A stretch of 64,000 nt of DNA from Mesobacillus sp. AQ2. Its GTDB lineage: Bacteria; Bacillota; Bacilli; Bacillales; Cytobacillaceae. The DNA lies in the NCBI RefSeq assembly GCF_030122805.1, contig NZ_CP126080.1, positions 315,001 through 379,000 on the forward strand, written 5' to 3'. Positions within the stretch are counted from its first letter, which is position 1; every line of letters begins with the position of its first letter. A program made the position numbers and the translations under genes. Positions 43,893-53,410 of this stretch are shown piece by piece. A model generated the notes under the pieces. The model had not been told where the DNA came from. It made no database searches and worked only from the letters and a program-made list of their open reading frames with translations.

Positions 43893-45368
43893 TTACGATT
43901 TTAAATTTTTAACACTCATATCGAATTCTTTTTCGATTTCAGGGTTTGGTCTATAAGTAACAAGGCTGATGACTACGGAAATAACCAGGTTGATGATAAA
44001 GCCCGGTACGATTTCGTACATGACATCGCTCAGGCCGAGATTACTCCAGATAACTACTGTTGCTGCACCGGCAACCATACCGAAGATCGCGCCCCAGTTG
44101 GTCATCTTTTTCCAGTAGAGGCTTAGCAAGATGATCGGTCCGAACGCTGCACCGAAGCCTGCCCATGCGTATGCAACAAGTCCAAGGATTGTATCGTTCT
44201 GAACCCAGGCAAGGGCAGCAGCGATAATCGCTACAACCAGTACCGCGATACGTCCGAAAAATACGTATTGTTTATCAGATTTTTCTTTTTTGAATAAAAT
44301 CTTGTATAAATCCTCCGTCAGTGCGCTGGAAGTAACGATCAGCTGGGACGAAATCGTGCTCATGATTGCGGCAAGGACGGCTGCGAGCATAAGTCCGGCA
44401 AACAATGGATGGAAGAAGATTTGCCCTAGCACGATGAAGACTGCCTCAGGGTTATCAAGCTTGACATCCGGATTCTGCGTGAAATAAGCAAGACCGATCA
44501 ACGCTGTCAACACCGCTCCGATCAAGGAGAAGATCATCCAGCCCATTCCGATTCTTCTCGCACTTGTTGTTTCTTTTATTGATGTGATTGCCATGAAACG
44601 GGTGATGATATGTGGCTGACCAAAATAACCAAGCCCCCATGCTGCCGTTGAAATGATGCCCAGCACAGTTGTACCTTTAAATAAATCAAGCAATGCAGGG
44701 TCGATCGATCGGATTGTATCGAACGTTTCTGCAGGTCCCCCTGTTTTCGTGAAACCGATAATCGGCACTAGCAGCAGGGCGAGAAGCATCATCATACCCT
44801 GGATGAAATCTGTGTAACTTACAGCCAGGAATCCGCCGAATAGTGTGTACGCCACAACTACCGCAGAAACAAGCAATAAGCCGGTATGATAATTAAGGCC
44901 GAACGAACTCTCGAAGAAAACAGCCCCGGCGACCATTCCGGAGGAAACGTAGAAAGTAAAGAATAGAAGAATAACAATACCGGATACAATTCTTAAAAGC
45001 TTTGTATCATCTTTAAAACGGTTTTCAAGGAAGCTTGGAATCGTGATGGAGTCATTCGCAACATGTGTGTATGAGCGGAGTCGAGGTGCTACATAAAGCC
45101 AGTTGAGATACGCGCCTACGGTCAATCCGATGGCAATCCATGCACTTGCTAAACCGCTTACATAAATTCCCCCAGGAAGGCCCATCAAAAGCCAGCCGCT
45201 CATATCAGCCGCACCGGCGCTTAGCGCTGTGACTGCCGGACCGAGCGATCTGCCGCCAAGCATGTAATCAGTCAGATTGCTTGTCTTTTTGTAGGAATAC
45301 CAGCCGATATAAAGCATCGCGGCCATGTAGATTCCGATGGCAATGATTTGATACATTTCATTGGACAT
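43893..45368 (-). CDS. putP: Sodium/proline symporter (PutP/OpuE type)
   Basis: A 491-residue SSS-family symporter with 13 transmembrane segments. The sequence follows PutP closely: SNLTDYMLGGRSLGPAVTALSAGAADMSGWLLMGLPG (substrate and sodium sites in helix 2), GYFGQPHIITRFMAI and IMSTISSQLIVTSSALTEDLY. It could serve either proline catabolism (PutP) or osmoprotection (OpuE); B. subtilis opuE stands beside gatCAB, as here, which favours the osmotic role. pruA, 12 kb away, would use imported proline. SD AAGGGGG. Confidence 0.93.
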   Translation of the reverse strand: MSNEMYQIIAIGIYMAAMLYIGWYSYKKTSNLTDYMLGGRSLGPAVTALSAGAADMSGWLLMGLPGGIYVSGLASAWIAIGLTVGAYLNWLYVAPRLRSYTHVANDSITIPSFLENRFKDDTKLLRIVSGIVILLFFTFYVSSGMVAGAVFFESSFGLNYHTGLLLVSAVVVAYTLFGGFLAVSYTDFIQGMMMLLALLLVPIIGFTKTGGPAETFDTIRSIDPALLDLFKGTTVLGIISTAAWGLGYFGQPHIITRFMAITSIKETTSARRIGMGWMIFSLIGAVLTALIGLAYFTQNPDVKLDNPEAVFIVLGQIFFHPLFAGLMLAAVLAAIMSTISSQLIVTSSALTEDLYKILFKKEKSDKQYVFFGRIAVLVVAIIAAALAWVQNDTILGLVAYAWAGFGAAFGPIILLSLYWKKMTNWGAIFGMVAGAATVVIWSNLGLSDVMYEIVPGFIINLVISVVISLVTYRPNPEIEKEFDMSVKNLKS

Positions 45369-45428
45369 AGTCTTTCCCCCTTTGTTATTGTGAAAAAATA
45401 TTAAAAAAATATTGCTAATACAATTAAT

Positions 45429-45458
45429 ATTCTATCATTTTACGTAAATGATTAACAA
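45429..45458 (-). promoter_or_regulatory. SigA promoter of the proline symporter
   Basis: On the minus strand TTGTTA (45453-45458), an 18-bp spacer and TGA-TAGAAT (-10 at 45429-45434) lie about 60 bases before the gene. Confidence 0.65.
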
Positions 45459-45523
45459 TCTATTTTTTCGCTAAAAAAGTTATTCCATAAATAGTAATTT
45501 ACTTTATTAATATATTTATAAAA

Positions 45524-45553
45524 ATAAGAGACCATGGTTGGGCAACCATGGCC
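45524..45553 (-). terminator. Terminator of plsY
   Basis: On the minus strand GGCCATGGTT pairs with AACCATGGTC across a GCCC loop, followed by TCTTATTTTT. Confidence 0.8.
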
Positions 45554-45558
45554 TTTCG

Positions 45559-46173
45559 TCAAAAGTTCTTAGGGGGAATGCGGTCTCCCTTCACTTTTTT
45601 ATCATTGATCTTTGGTTCTATGCCGTTAAAGAAGTTCTGCAAGTTTGAACGGTGCAGGAAAATTAATAAAATAATAAAAGCAGTGAAAAGAAGCGGCTCA
45701 TTGATATCGGGAGAGAAGAACGAATAAATCAGCATCGCGATTCCAACTGAAATAGAGCCCATAAATACATATTTGGTAAGGAAAATAACGGCAAAAAATG
45801 TCACATAGACGGCCAGGAACATCCCGATATTAACAATCAGCAGGGCACCAGCTGTCGTGGCGATTGCCTTGCCACCGCGGAATCCGGCGAAGATGGGGAA
45901 ACAGTGGCCAACGACCGCAATCAATCCCGCATACAAAGGTTCAAGCGGTACATTGAAAGTTAGCGGAAGTGAGGCCGCCAGCATTCCTTTTGCCACATCA
46001 ATCAACAGGACAATGATTGCAGCTCTTTTGCCCATTACCCGCAGTGTATTGGTGGCGCCGGGATTTTTGCTGCCGTGATCCCTGATATCCACATGGAAAA
46101 AGTATTTGCCGACCAATAATGCGGTCGGAATCGAGCCAATTAAATAAGCAGCCAGGAGAATCAGCCAGATCAT
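45559..46173 (-). CDS. plsY: Acyl-phosphate:glycerol-3-phosphate acyltransferase PlsY
   Basis: PlsY starts phospholipid synthesis by moving the acyl group from acyl-phosphate to glycerol-3-phosphate at the membrane. The 204-residue, five-segment protein has all three cytoplasmic motifs: GSIPTALLVGK, GSKNPGATNTLRVMG (glycerol-3-phosphate loop) and GHCFPIFAGFRGGKAIAT. The tail is basic. SD AAAGGGTGA. It diverges from dgkB, another phospholipid gene, 280 bases away. Confidence 0.96.
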   Translation of the reverse strand: MIWLILLAAYLIGSIPTALLVGKYFFHVDIRDHGSKNPGATNTLRVMGKRAAIIVLLIDVAKGMLAASLPLTFNVPLEPLYAGLIAVVGHCFPIFAGFRGGKAIATTAGALLIVNIGMFLAVYVTFFAVIFLTKYVFMGSISVGIAMLIYSFFSPDINEPLLFTAFIILLIFLHRSNLQNFFNGIEPKINDKKVKGDRIPPKNF

Positions 46174-46379
46174 AAAAAGTCACCCTTTTAGTCAAGATTA
46201 GAGGTTCTGGTGTATTGTAAAATTATGTAACCATCCTTTCTGTATTGTAAAAAATAAATGGTATGATTGAAAGAGTTTTTCTGAAAAATACGATAGTTAA
46301 CACTTTGATTAAATACTGAGTTTCTTTTTGGCAAATAGGTGTAAAGTAGTTTATGATATATCCGGTAGTATCCGGGAGA

Positions 46380-46408
46380 TTGCCTGGATGAGAAATATGA
46401 GCTATGAT
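46380..46408 (+). promoter_or_regulatory. SigA promoter of dgkB
   Basis: TTGCCT (46380-46385), a 17-bp spacer and TATGAT (46403-46408), about 45 bases before the dgkB start. Confidence 0.6.
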
Positions 46409-46452
46409 GTAAAATGATGGAATCAAAAACCATATTAAGTAGGATGATGGGT

Positions 46453-47394
46453 ATGAAAAGAGCAAGAATCATTTATAATCCGACTTCGGGCCGTGAAGTT
46501 TTTAAAAAGCATCTTGCGGAAGTTCTGGTGAAGCTGGAGAATGCCGGCTATGAAACATCATGCCATGCAACGACATGCGAGGGTGATGCGACGCAGGCTG
46601 CCAGGATTGCAGTCGAGCGGAAATATGACCTCGTGATTGCGGCTGGTGGCGATGGAACGATCAATGAAGTGGTCAATGGAATCGCCGAGCAGGAATACCG
46701 CCCGAAAATTGGCGTCATTCCAGTTGGCACAACGAACGACTTTGCCCGCGCACTGCATATTCCGCGGGATATCGAGGCAGCGGTCGACATCATTGTAAAA
46801 GGCGAAACGATCCCGGTCGACGTTGGCCGGATCAACGATAAATATTTCATAAATATCGCAGGCGGCGGCAGGCTGACTGAGCTGACATACGAAGTTCCAA
46901 GCAAGCTCAAGACGATGCTCGGCCAGCTCGCATACTATTTAAAAGGAATCGAGATGCTGCCATCGATCAGAGCATCTGAAGTGACAATTGAGTATGATGG
47001 CAAGCTGTATGAAGGCGAGGTCATGATGTTCCTCGTCGGGCTGACGAACTCTGTCGGCGGATTTGAGCGTCTGGCACCGAACTCATCAATCAATGACGGG
47101 ATGTTCTCGCTGTTGATTTTGAAAAAGACTAACCTGGCTGATTTTATCAGGATTGCTTCACTTGCAGTCCGTGGCGAGCACATCAATGACCCGGGTGTAA
47201 TATACACACAAGCCAACCGGATCAAGGTGCATTCGAAGGAAACAGTCCAGCTGAATCTCGACGGAGAATACGGCGGAAACCTTCCAGCCGAATTCGAAAA
47301 CCTGTTCAGGCACATCGAAGTCTACGTGCCGCTCGACGAAATCCGTCCAGAAGACCGTCCGGAGAACCTGGAATTGAACTTTAAAGCAGAATGA
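46453..47394 (+). CDS. dgkB: Diacylglycerol kinase DgkB
   Basis: A soluble lipid kinase that recycles diacylglycerol, left over from lipoteichoic acid synthesis, to phosphatidic acid. From ATG 46453 it is 313 residues and begins MKRARIIYNPTSGRE as in B. subtilis DgkB (YerQ); the in-frame start at 46414 adds 13 residues over the promoter region. Signatures: AAGGDGTINEVVNG (nucleotide site), GVIPVGTTNDFARAL, and LNLDGEYGG near the C-terminus. Confidence 0.95.
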   Translation: MKRARIIYNPTSGREVFKKHLAEVLVKLENAGYETSCHATTCEGDATQAARIAVERKYDLVIAAGGDGTINEVVNGIAEQEYRPKIGVIPVGTTNDFARALHIPRDIEAAVDIIVKGETIPVDVGRINDKYFINIAGGGRLTELTYEVPSKLKTMLGQLAYYLKGIEMLPSIRASEVTIEYDGKLYEGEVMMFLVGLTNSVGGFERLAPNSSINDGMFSLLILKKTNLADFIRIASLAVRGEHINDPGVIYTQANRIKVHSKETVQLNLDGEYGGNLPAEFENLFRHIEVYVPLDEIRPEDRPENLELNFKAE

Positions 47395-47398
47395 TTGG

Positions 47399-47427
47399 AA
47401 ACCACTCCTGGTTGGAGTGGTTTTTTT
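47399..47427 (+). terminator. Terminator after dgkB
   Basis: ACCACTCC pairs with GGAGTGGT and is followed by TTTTTT. Confidence 0.9.
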
Positions 47428-47452
47428 GTGGTTTGGAGTAGGGTATAGGAGG

Positions 47453-47566
47453 ATATTCCTTGGAAAATGATTATATTCCTTAAAAATGAAAATATATTCC
47501 TTAAACCTATCGATTTATTCCTGAGAAAGCAGGATATATTCCTTAGATTTTGGTTTTATTCCTATA
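47453..47566 (+). repeat. Phased array F: TATATTCCTTA word every 20-21 bp downstream of dgkB
   Basis: ATTCCT occurs at 47455, 47475, 47496, 47517, 47538 and 47558 (steps 20, 21, 21, 21, 20); the one at 47517 reads ATTCCTG and the last ATTCCTA. The fuller word is TATATTCCTTA. The array begins 26 bases after the dgkB terminator. A separate inverted repeat, TCAGGCAA (47644-47651) with TTGCCTGA (47696-47703), lies between the array and pncA. Confidence 0.87.
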
Positions 47567-47757
47567 TCAAAATAAATCGATGTATGCTGATCAATATTTA
47601 GCTGTGATCAACCATTTTTACTGACAACCTCTGATAACTAAATCAGGCAAGCCAATATAGATGTACCAAAAGCCCGCCATTCGAAATGAAAAATTTGCCT
47701 GAAAATCATATTTGGATGAAAATAAAAGATAATAAGATAAAAGGATGTGGATACATA

Positions 47758-48309
47758 ATGGGGAAGAAAGCGTTGATCAATATCGACTATACGTATGACT
47801 TCGTGGCGGATGATGGGCGGCTGACTTGCGGTGTGCCTGGCCAGGCAATTGAAGAGAATCTGGTTGGCGTGACGCAGGAATTCATCAAGAATGGCGATTA
47901 TGTTGTTTTCGCGATTGATGTCCATGATGAGGGGGACGAGTTCCATCCGGAAACAAAATTGTACCCGCCACATAATATCCGCGGCACAAAGGGCAGAGAT
48001 TTGTTCGGCAGCCTTCAAGAAGTTTATGACGAGAACAAACATCTGGACCATGTGTATTTTATCGACAAGACAAGGTATTCTGCGTTTGCCGGTACGGACC
48101 TGGAAATAAAGCTGCGCGAGCGGGGCATCACGGAAGTCCATCTTGTCGGGGTATGTACGGATATTTGCGTGCTGCATACAGCGGTCGATGCTTACAATAA
48201 GGGATTTAAGGTTATTGTGTATAAGAATGCGGTGGCTTCTTTTGACCAGGTCGGGCATGAATGGTCACTTCGTCATTTTGAGAACACGATTGGGGCAGAG
48301 GTCAGGTAG
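47758..48309 (+). CDS. pncA: Nicotinamidase PncA
   Basis: A cysteine hydrolase of the isochorismatase-like fold that deamidates nicotinamide to nicotinate for NAD salvage. It is 183 residues from ATG 47758 (SD AAAGGATGTGG). The triad is visible as Asp in NIDYTYDF, Lys in IDKTRYSAFAGTDLE and Cys in GVCTDICVLHTA; the metal ligands are in AIDVHDEGDEFHPE. It sits before pncB, which uses its product, matching yueJ-yueK in B. subtilis. Confidence 0.93.
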   Translation: MGKKALINIDYTYDFVADDGRLTCGVPGQAIEENLVGVTQEFIKNGDYVVFAIDVHDEGDEFHPETKLYPPHNIRGTKGRDLFGSLQEVYDENKHLDHVYFIDKTRYSAFAGTDLEIKLRERGITEVHLVGVCTDICVLHTAVDAYNKGFKVIVYKNAVASFDQVGHEWSLRHFENTIGAEVR

Positions 48310-48334
48310 GATATTGAATACGTGGTTTTGGCAG

Positions 48335-48375
48335 GGAAAACGGTAAAAAGGTAAGTCGGTTTTCCGTGTTTTTAA
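48335..48375 (+). terminator. Hairpin between pncA and pncB
   Basis: GGAAAAC (48335-48341) pairs with GTTTTCC (48359-48365) over a 17-base loop, followed by GTGTTTTT. The stem is short and the loop long, so it may be a weak attenuator between the two genes rather than a true end. Confidence 0.4.
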
Positions 48376-48431
48376 AAGCATCCGTGCAATATCCATGATG
48401 AATTAGATGCAGTTAATTTGGAGGTTTTTTG

Positions 48432-49907
48432 ATGAGTACGAAATTCACAGATGATAGTTTAATGCTCCATACGGACTTATATCAGTTAAATATGATGGAA
48501 ACTTACTGGCGTGACGGCGTCCATAATCGCCGCGCGGTGTTTGATTTGTTTTTCCGCAAGCTTCCTTTCGGCAATGGATATGCCGTTTTTGCAGGCCTAG
48601 AAAAAATCATCCAGTACATCGAGAACTTTGGCTTCACAGAGGATGATATTCAGTATTTAAGAGAGGAAGGAAAGTTCGGAGAAGATTTCCTTGCTTTTTT
48701 ACAAGATATGAAATTCACTGGCTCGATCCGTTCTATGCAGGAGGGGGAGATTGTTTTTGCCAATGAGCCGCTGATTCGGGTGGATGCTCCGCTTGCTGAA
48801 GCGCAGCTGATTGAAACTGCGCTGCTGAACATTGTCAACTACCAGACATTGATCGCGACAAAGGCTTCCCGTATCAAGCAGGTGGTGAAGGATGAAGTGG
48901 CGATGGAGTTCGGTACGCGCCGGGCGCATGAACTGGATGCGGCGCTCTGGGGCACTCGCGCTGCCTATATCGGAGGTTTTGATTCGACCAGTAACGTACG
49001 TGCCGGCAAGCTGTTTGGAATTCCAACCGCTGGGACTCATGCGCATTCCATGGTTCAGGCTTACAAGGATGACTATACCGCTTTTAAAAAATACGCCGAA
49101 ACGCATAAGGACTGCGTATTCCTTGTTGATACGTATGATACTCTAAGGTCCGGTGTGCCAAACGCAATTAAGGTTGCCAGGGAATTTGGCGACAAAATCA
49201 ACTTTATCGGGATCCGCCTCGACAGCGGTGACCTTGCGTATCTTTCCAAGGAAGCACGCAAATTGCTGGATGAAGCAGGATTTAAGGATGCAAAAATCGT
49301 GGCCTCCAGCGATTTGGATGAATACACAATCATGAACCTGAAAGCCCAGGGCGCAAAAATTGATATTTGGGGAGTGGGCACAAAGCTCATTACCGCCTAT
49401 GAACAAGCTGCGCTCGGCGCTGTTTATAAAATCGTTTCAGTCGAGCAGTCTGATGGAAGAATGGAGGACACCATCAAGATTTCCTCGAATCCTGAAAAAG
49501 TGACAACGCCTGGAATCAAAAATGTGTACAGAATCATCAACAAAGCCAATAATCGTTCTGAGGGGGACTACATCACACTTGAAGGCGAAAATCCGCAGCA
49601 GGAAAAGCGCTTGAAGATGTTCCACCCGGTCCACACGTTCATCAGTAAGTTTGTCACCAATTTTGATGCAAGAGATTTGCATCATGATATTTTTAAGGAG
49701 GGCAAGCTTGTGTATGAACAGCCAAGCCTGGATGAAGTCCGCAAGCATTCAACATACTGCCTCGGCGTTCTTTGGGAAGAATACACACGCATGCTTAATC
49801 CAGAAGAATACCCAGTGGACCTCAGCCAGAAATGCTGGGACAACAAGATGCGCAATATAGAAGAAGTGAGAGAAAAGGTCATGGAGATGACTGGCGAGAA
49901 AATGTAA
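48432..49907 (+). CDS. pncB: Nicotinate phosphoribosyltransferase PncB
   Basis: Joins nicotinate and PRPP to nicotinate mononucleotide, the second salvage step after PncA. The 491-residue protein starts at ATG 48432 (SD GGAGG; the TTG just before is in frame but badly spaced). Signatures: LHTDLYQLNMMETYW, EFGTRRAHELDAALWG, the phosphorylated His region GIPTAGTHAHSMVQAY, and RLDSGDLAYLS. The pair pncA-pncB gives a complete nicotinamide salvage route. Confidence 0.95.
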   Translation: MSTKFTDDSLMLHTDLYQLNMMETYWRDGVHNRRAVFDLFFRKLPFGNGYAVFAGLEKIIQYIENFGFTEDDIQYLREEGKFGEDFLAFLQDMKFTGSIRSMQEGEIVFANEPLIRVDAPLAEAQLIETALLNIVNYQTLIATKASRIKQVVKDEVAMEFGTRRAHELDAALWGTRAAYIGGFDSTSNVRAGKLFGIPTAGTHAHSMVQAYKDDYTAFKKYAETHKDCVFLVDTYDTLRSGVPNAIKVAREFGDKINFIGIRLDSGDLAYLSKEARKLLDEAGFKDAKIVASSDLDEYTIMNLKAQGAKIDIWGVGTKLITAYEQAALGAVYKIVSVEQSDGRMEDTIKISSNPEKVTTPGIKNVYRIINKANNRSEGDYITLEGENPQQEKRLKMFHPVHTFISKFVTNFDARDLHHDIFKEGKLVYEQPSLDEVRKHSTYCLGVLWEEYTRMLNPEEYPVDLSQKCWDNKMRNIEEVREKVMEMTGEKM

Positions 49908-49914
49908 TGGTGAG

Positions 49915-49944
49915 GGCTGCTTCCTGAGGGGGAGGCAGCTTTTT
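49915..49944 (+). terminator. Terminator after pncB
   Basis: GCTGCTTCC pairs with GGAGGCAGC (one G-T pair), followed by TTTTT. Confidence 0.85.
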
Positions 49945-50027
49945 AAATATATCCTGCGAATATGAAGGATTTCCCCTAGGAATAAAGAATTATTAGAGAA
50001 CGAATCTTCTGCTAAGGGTGTTGCCGT

Positions 50028-51086
50028 GTGAATGACCAGAAGTGCAAGGTGGATTACGAACAGTTCATTCCAAGAGAAACGGGCTTTATTTTCAAGTTCG
50101 AAAAGAAAGACAATACCTTCATTCATACGTTTATTGAAGGCAAACTTCTCGGAAAAATGGGTCTTTGCCCAGAATTAATTGAGGGAAAAACTTTATTTGA
50201 GTTCCTTCCGGCTGAACATGCTCTCCGTAAGGCAGCTTTTTATGAAAAAGCTTGGAACGGGGAGCATGTCAACTATGAAGGGAGCATAGGAGGAATCCAC
50301 TACTTGGCTGTCTTGAATCCTGTCCTGCAAAACGGAGTGACGGTGGAGGTAATCGGGACGTCGATCGACATTACCAAGGAAAAAACGAGAGAAAAGCAGG
50401 TCCAGCAGATGGAGAAGCTTTCCGTAGTTGGTGAATTGGCGGCAGGCATAGCACATGAAATCCGGAATCCTCTAACATCACTTAAAGGTTTTGCGAAAAT
50501 CATCAAAGAAAGTGTGTCGGACCAAACTTTATTGCCGTACCTGGACATTATGCTGGATGAGATGGACAGGATCAATGAAATCGTCAATGAGTTCATGTTC
50601 ATTGCGAAACCAAGTGAACATGTCAATTTTCAGCAAACAAATTTTAATAAGCTATTACAGGAATGCATTCACTTTATGGCACCTCAGGCCAACCTTAAAA
50701 GTATTGAAATAGAGCTGAATTCCGATTCCGAAGTTTTCTTGAATTGCGACCGCAAGCAAATGAAACAGGTGCTGATTAATTTGCTGCAAAACTCAATCGA
50801 GGCGACAGAGGACAACGGACATTTTATCGAAGTAAGGCTCGAAGAAATGGGCACGGATTCTGTTTCGGTAACAATCATCGATAAGGGCTGCGGAATTGAA
50901 AATTCAAGGTTCAACCGGTTGTTCGAACCGTTTTATTCAACAAAAGAAAAAGGGACTGGGCTAGGGCTGATTACCTGCAAGAGAATCATCGACCTCCACC
51001 AGGGCCGTATTGATATCAAGAGCAAGCTTGGCGAAGGAACAACCATCAGGATTTGTTTACCAAGGTTACTGGATGGAAAATCGTAA
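50028..51086 (+). CDS. Soluble PAS-domain sensor histidine kinase
   Basis: A 352-residue kinase without transmembrane segments. Residues about 10-120 form a PAS-like sensor (FEKKDNTFIHTFIEGKLLGK; EVIGTSIDITKEK). The phosphorylated His lies in AAGIAHEIRNPLTSLKGF, followed by the catalytic domain: NLLQNSIEAT (N box), DKGCGIENSRF (G1), YSTKEKGTGLGL (F and G2). The HEIRNPLTxxKGF box is of the KinA/KinB type that feeds Spo0F, and no response regulator is adjacent, so a role in the sporulation phosphorelay is likely but inferred. GTG start with SD AAGGGTG. Confidence 0.9.
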   Translation: MNDQKCKVDYEQFIPRETGFIFKFEKKDNTFIHTFIEGKLLGKMGLCPELIEGKTLFEFLPAEHALRKAAFYEKAWNGEHVNYEGSIGGIHYLAVLNPVLQNGVTVEVIGTSIDITKEKTREKQVQQMEKLSVVGELAAGIAHEIRNPLTSLKGFAKIIKESVSDQTLLPYLDIMLDEMDRINEIVNEFMFIAKPSEHVNFQQTNFNKLLQECIHFMAPQANLKSIEIELNSDSEVFLNCDRKQMKQVLINLLQNSIEATEDNGHFIEVRLEEMGTDSVSVTIIDKGCGIENSRFNRLFEPFYSTKEKGTGLGLITCKRIIDLHQGRIDIKSKLGEGTTIRICLPRLLDGKS

Positions 51087-51090
51087 AATA

Positions 51091-51128
51091 AAAAGTGCTT
51101 TGCTCCTATTCGGGGCAGGGCACTTTTG
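51091..51128 (+). terminator. Terminator after the histidine kinase
   Basis: AAAAGTGC pairs with GCACTTTT, with inner pairs TGCTCC/GGGGCA. The U tract is contributed by the stem end. Confidence 0.7.
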
Positions 51129-51202
51129 CTGTATATCTGTTACAATGAAAGAGTATTTCCCCATCATTCCCCCACTTTTTTTCACTGAAAGGAGCCCGCA
51201 AA

Positions 51203-53335
51203 ATGCTGCAAAAAGCCCATGAATTATTGCAAAACCATTTTGGCTATTCCTCATTCCGCCGAGGGCAGGACCAGGCAATCACCTCGGTGCTGGAAGGGAA
51301 CAATACGGTCTGCGTCATGCCGACCGGCGGAGGCAAGTCGATCGTCTATCAAATCCCGGCACTCGTGCTGCCAGGAACGACCATTGTCATCTCTCCGTTG
51401 ATTTCTTTGATGAAGGACCAGGTGGACACACTCATCCAGCACGGAATTCCGGCGACGTATATCAACAGTTCGCTGACTGCCGGCGAAGCCGCCAGCCGGA
51501 TGGATGACGCCAGGAACGGAAAGTACAAGCTGTTATATATCGCTCCCGAGCGGCTTGGATCCTGGGAGTTCATCGATGACTTGCAGGACATGGAAATCCC
51601 GCTGATCGCTGTCGACGAAGCGCACTGTATTTCCCAGTGGGGACACGATTTCCGACCGAGCTATCTGCAGATTTCCGGCCTGGCTGACCGCCTGCCTAGA
51701 AAACCGATTGTGCTCGCCTTGACGGCAACCGCGACACCAAAGGTAAGGGAAGACATTTGCGCCTCGCTGAAAATAAACCCTGAGAATACAGTGATTACAG
51801 GGTTCGAGCGCAGCAACCTGAGTTTTTCTGTCGTAAAGGGCCAGGACCGACAGGCCTATTTAAGAGATTTTATCAAAAAAAATGAGAAGGAAGCAGGCAT
51901 CATCTATGCGGCGACACGGAAGAATGTCGACCAGCTATATGAGTGGCTGCAGAAGGAAGGCTTCAATGCCGCCCGCTATCACGCAGGAATGAATGATGAT
52001 GACCGGAACCGCGAACAGGAGCGTTTTTTACAGGACGAAGCCACTGTGATGGTCGCGACGTCGGCATTCGGGATGGGCATCGACAAAAGCAATATTCGCT
52101 ATGTCCTCCATTTTCAGCTCCCTAAAAATATGGAGAGCTACTATCAGGAGGCTGGCCGTGCCGGTCGTGATGGCCTGGACAGTGAATGTGTGGTGCTGTA
52201 TTCGTCCCAGGATGTCCAAGTGCAACGCTTTTTGATTGACCAGTCTGCGGATCGTGAACGGATTGCGCCTGAACTGGAAAAACTGCAGCAAATGGTCGGC
52301 TACTGCCATACGGAGGAATGTCTGCAATCCTATATCCTCCATTACTTTGGCGAGAGTGATGCGGAGCCGTGCGGTCGCTGCGGCAATTGTACCGACTCCC
52401 GTGAAACGGAGGATGTCACGAAGGATGCGCAAATGGTGCTGTCGTGCATCATCCGGATGGGCCAGAAATACGGCAAGGCAATGACGGCGAATGTTTTGAC
52501 CGGTTCGCGAAATAAGAAGGTGCTCGAATTCCGGCTAGATAAACTGCCGACGTACGGATTGATGAAGAATAAGAGCACGAAGCAGGCGAATGACCTGATC
52601 GAGTTCCTGATTTCGCAGGAACTGATTGGTGTAGAGCACGGAACTTATCCGACGATTTATGTCCCGGAAAAGGGGAAGGATGTTTTGCTCGGCAAGACCA
52701 AGGTGTTCAGGAAGGAAGCGGTCCGGGTCAAGCAGGTTTCAAATGATGATCCGTTATTTGAAGAACTGCGGGAATTGCGGCGAGAGATTGCTTCTGCTGA
52801 AAAAGTGCCGCCATTTGTGATTTTCTCAGATTCCTCACTGAAGGATATGTGCCTGAAGCTGCCGCTGACGGATGGAGAATTCCTTGGTGTGGCTGGAGTT
52901 GGAGAGCATAAGCTGCAGAAGTATGGCGCACCATTCATTCAGCGGATCATCGAGTTCTGCGAGGAGCACCCAGAGCGTCAGCCCGTGATGAATGCAGTAG
53001 CTGAGCCGGTGAAGAAACCGGCGAAAAAAGCTGTTGGCGATTCTCATCTCGAAACCTACAAGCTGCATCAGGAGAAACTGTCAGTGGCTGAAATTGCCGC
53101 CAAGCGTGAATTGGTGGAAAGCACGGTCGAAAATCACTTGATTCAATGCATCCAGCAGGGAATGGAAGTCGACTATGACGTGCTGATTCCTGCTGAGTTT
53201 ATAGCTGACCTGGAGCAAGCCGTGGCAGAAGCCGGCCGCGACAGGTTAAAGCCAATCAAGGAACTGCTGCCAGAAGAGGTCAGTTATTTTATGATCAAGG
53301 CATTTTTGTATATGTCAAAAAAGAAGGTACATTAA
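51203..53335 (+). CDS. recQ: ATP-dependent DNA helicase RecQ
   Basis: A superfamily 2 3'-5' helicase for recombination and fork repair. 710 residues: Walker A MPTGGGKSIVYQ, DEAH box VDEAHCISQWGHDFRPSY, motif VI QEAGRAGRDGLDSECV, the zinc-binding Cys set CHTEECLQSYILHYFGE with CGRCGNC, an RQC winged helix, an HRDC domain (about 520-590) and a helix-turn-helix tail (LSVAEIAAKRELVESTVENHL). A good SD, AAAGGAG, precedes the ATG. The full domain set indicates a working RecQ. Confidence 0.95.
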   Translation: MLQKAHELLQNHFGYSSFRRGQDQAITSVLEGNNTVCVMPTGGGKSIVYQIPALVLPGTTIVISPLISLMKDQVDTLIQHGIPATYINSSLTAGEAASRMDDARNGKYKLLYIAPERLGSWEFIDDLQDMEIPLIAVDEAHCISQWGHDFRPSYLQISGLADRLPRKPIVLALTATATPKVREDICASLKINPENTVITGFERSNLSFSVVKGQDRQAYLRDFIKKNEKEAGIIYAATRKNVDQLYEWLQKEGFNAARYHAGMNDDDRNREQERFLQDEATVMVATSAFGMGIDKSNIRYVLHFQLPKNMESYYQEAGRAGRDGLDSECVVLYSSQDVQVQRFLIDQSADRERIAPELEKLQQMVGYCHTEECLQSYILHYFGESDAEPCGRCGNCTDSRETEDVTKDAQMVLSCIIRMGQKYGKAMTANVLTGSRNKKVLEFRLDKLPTYGLMKNKSTKQANDLIEFLISQELIGVEHGTYPTIYVPEKGKDVLLGKTKVFRKEAVRVKQVSNDDPLFEELRELRREIASAEKVPPFVIFSDSSLKDMCLKLPLTDGEFLGVAGVGEHKLQKYGAPFIQRIIEFCEEHPERQPVMNAVAEPVKKPAKKAVGDSHLETYKLHQEKLSVAEIAAKRELVESTVENHLIQCIQQGMEVDYDVLIPAEFIADLEQAVAEAGRDRLKPIKELLPEEVSYFMIKAFLYMSKKKVH

Positions 53336-53340
53336 GATGA

Positions 53341-53368
53341 GACGAAGCCAGGGGGCTTCGTCTTTTTT
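53341..53368 (+). terminator. Terminator after recQ
   Basis: GACGAAGCC pairs with GGCTTCGTC and is followed by TTTTTT. Confidence 0.92.
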
Positions 53369-53410
53369 CATGTTATCCACTTTATCCAGGGGTTTTGTTG
53401 TCAGTTCGGT

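Noticed and set aside
47644-47703. TCAGGCAA/TTGCCTGA inverted repeat before pncA as a NAD-repressor operator
   Set aside because: The arms are 44 bases apart, which is too far for a usual operator, and they do not match an operator motif I know. Left only as a note under array F.
47686-47757. Extended start of pncA
   Set aside because: The upstream ATG has no SD and the added residues are unlike the family; ATG 47758 begins the canonical MGKKALINIDYTYDF.
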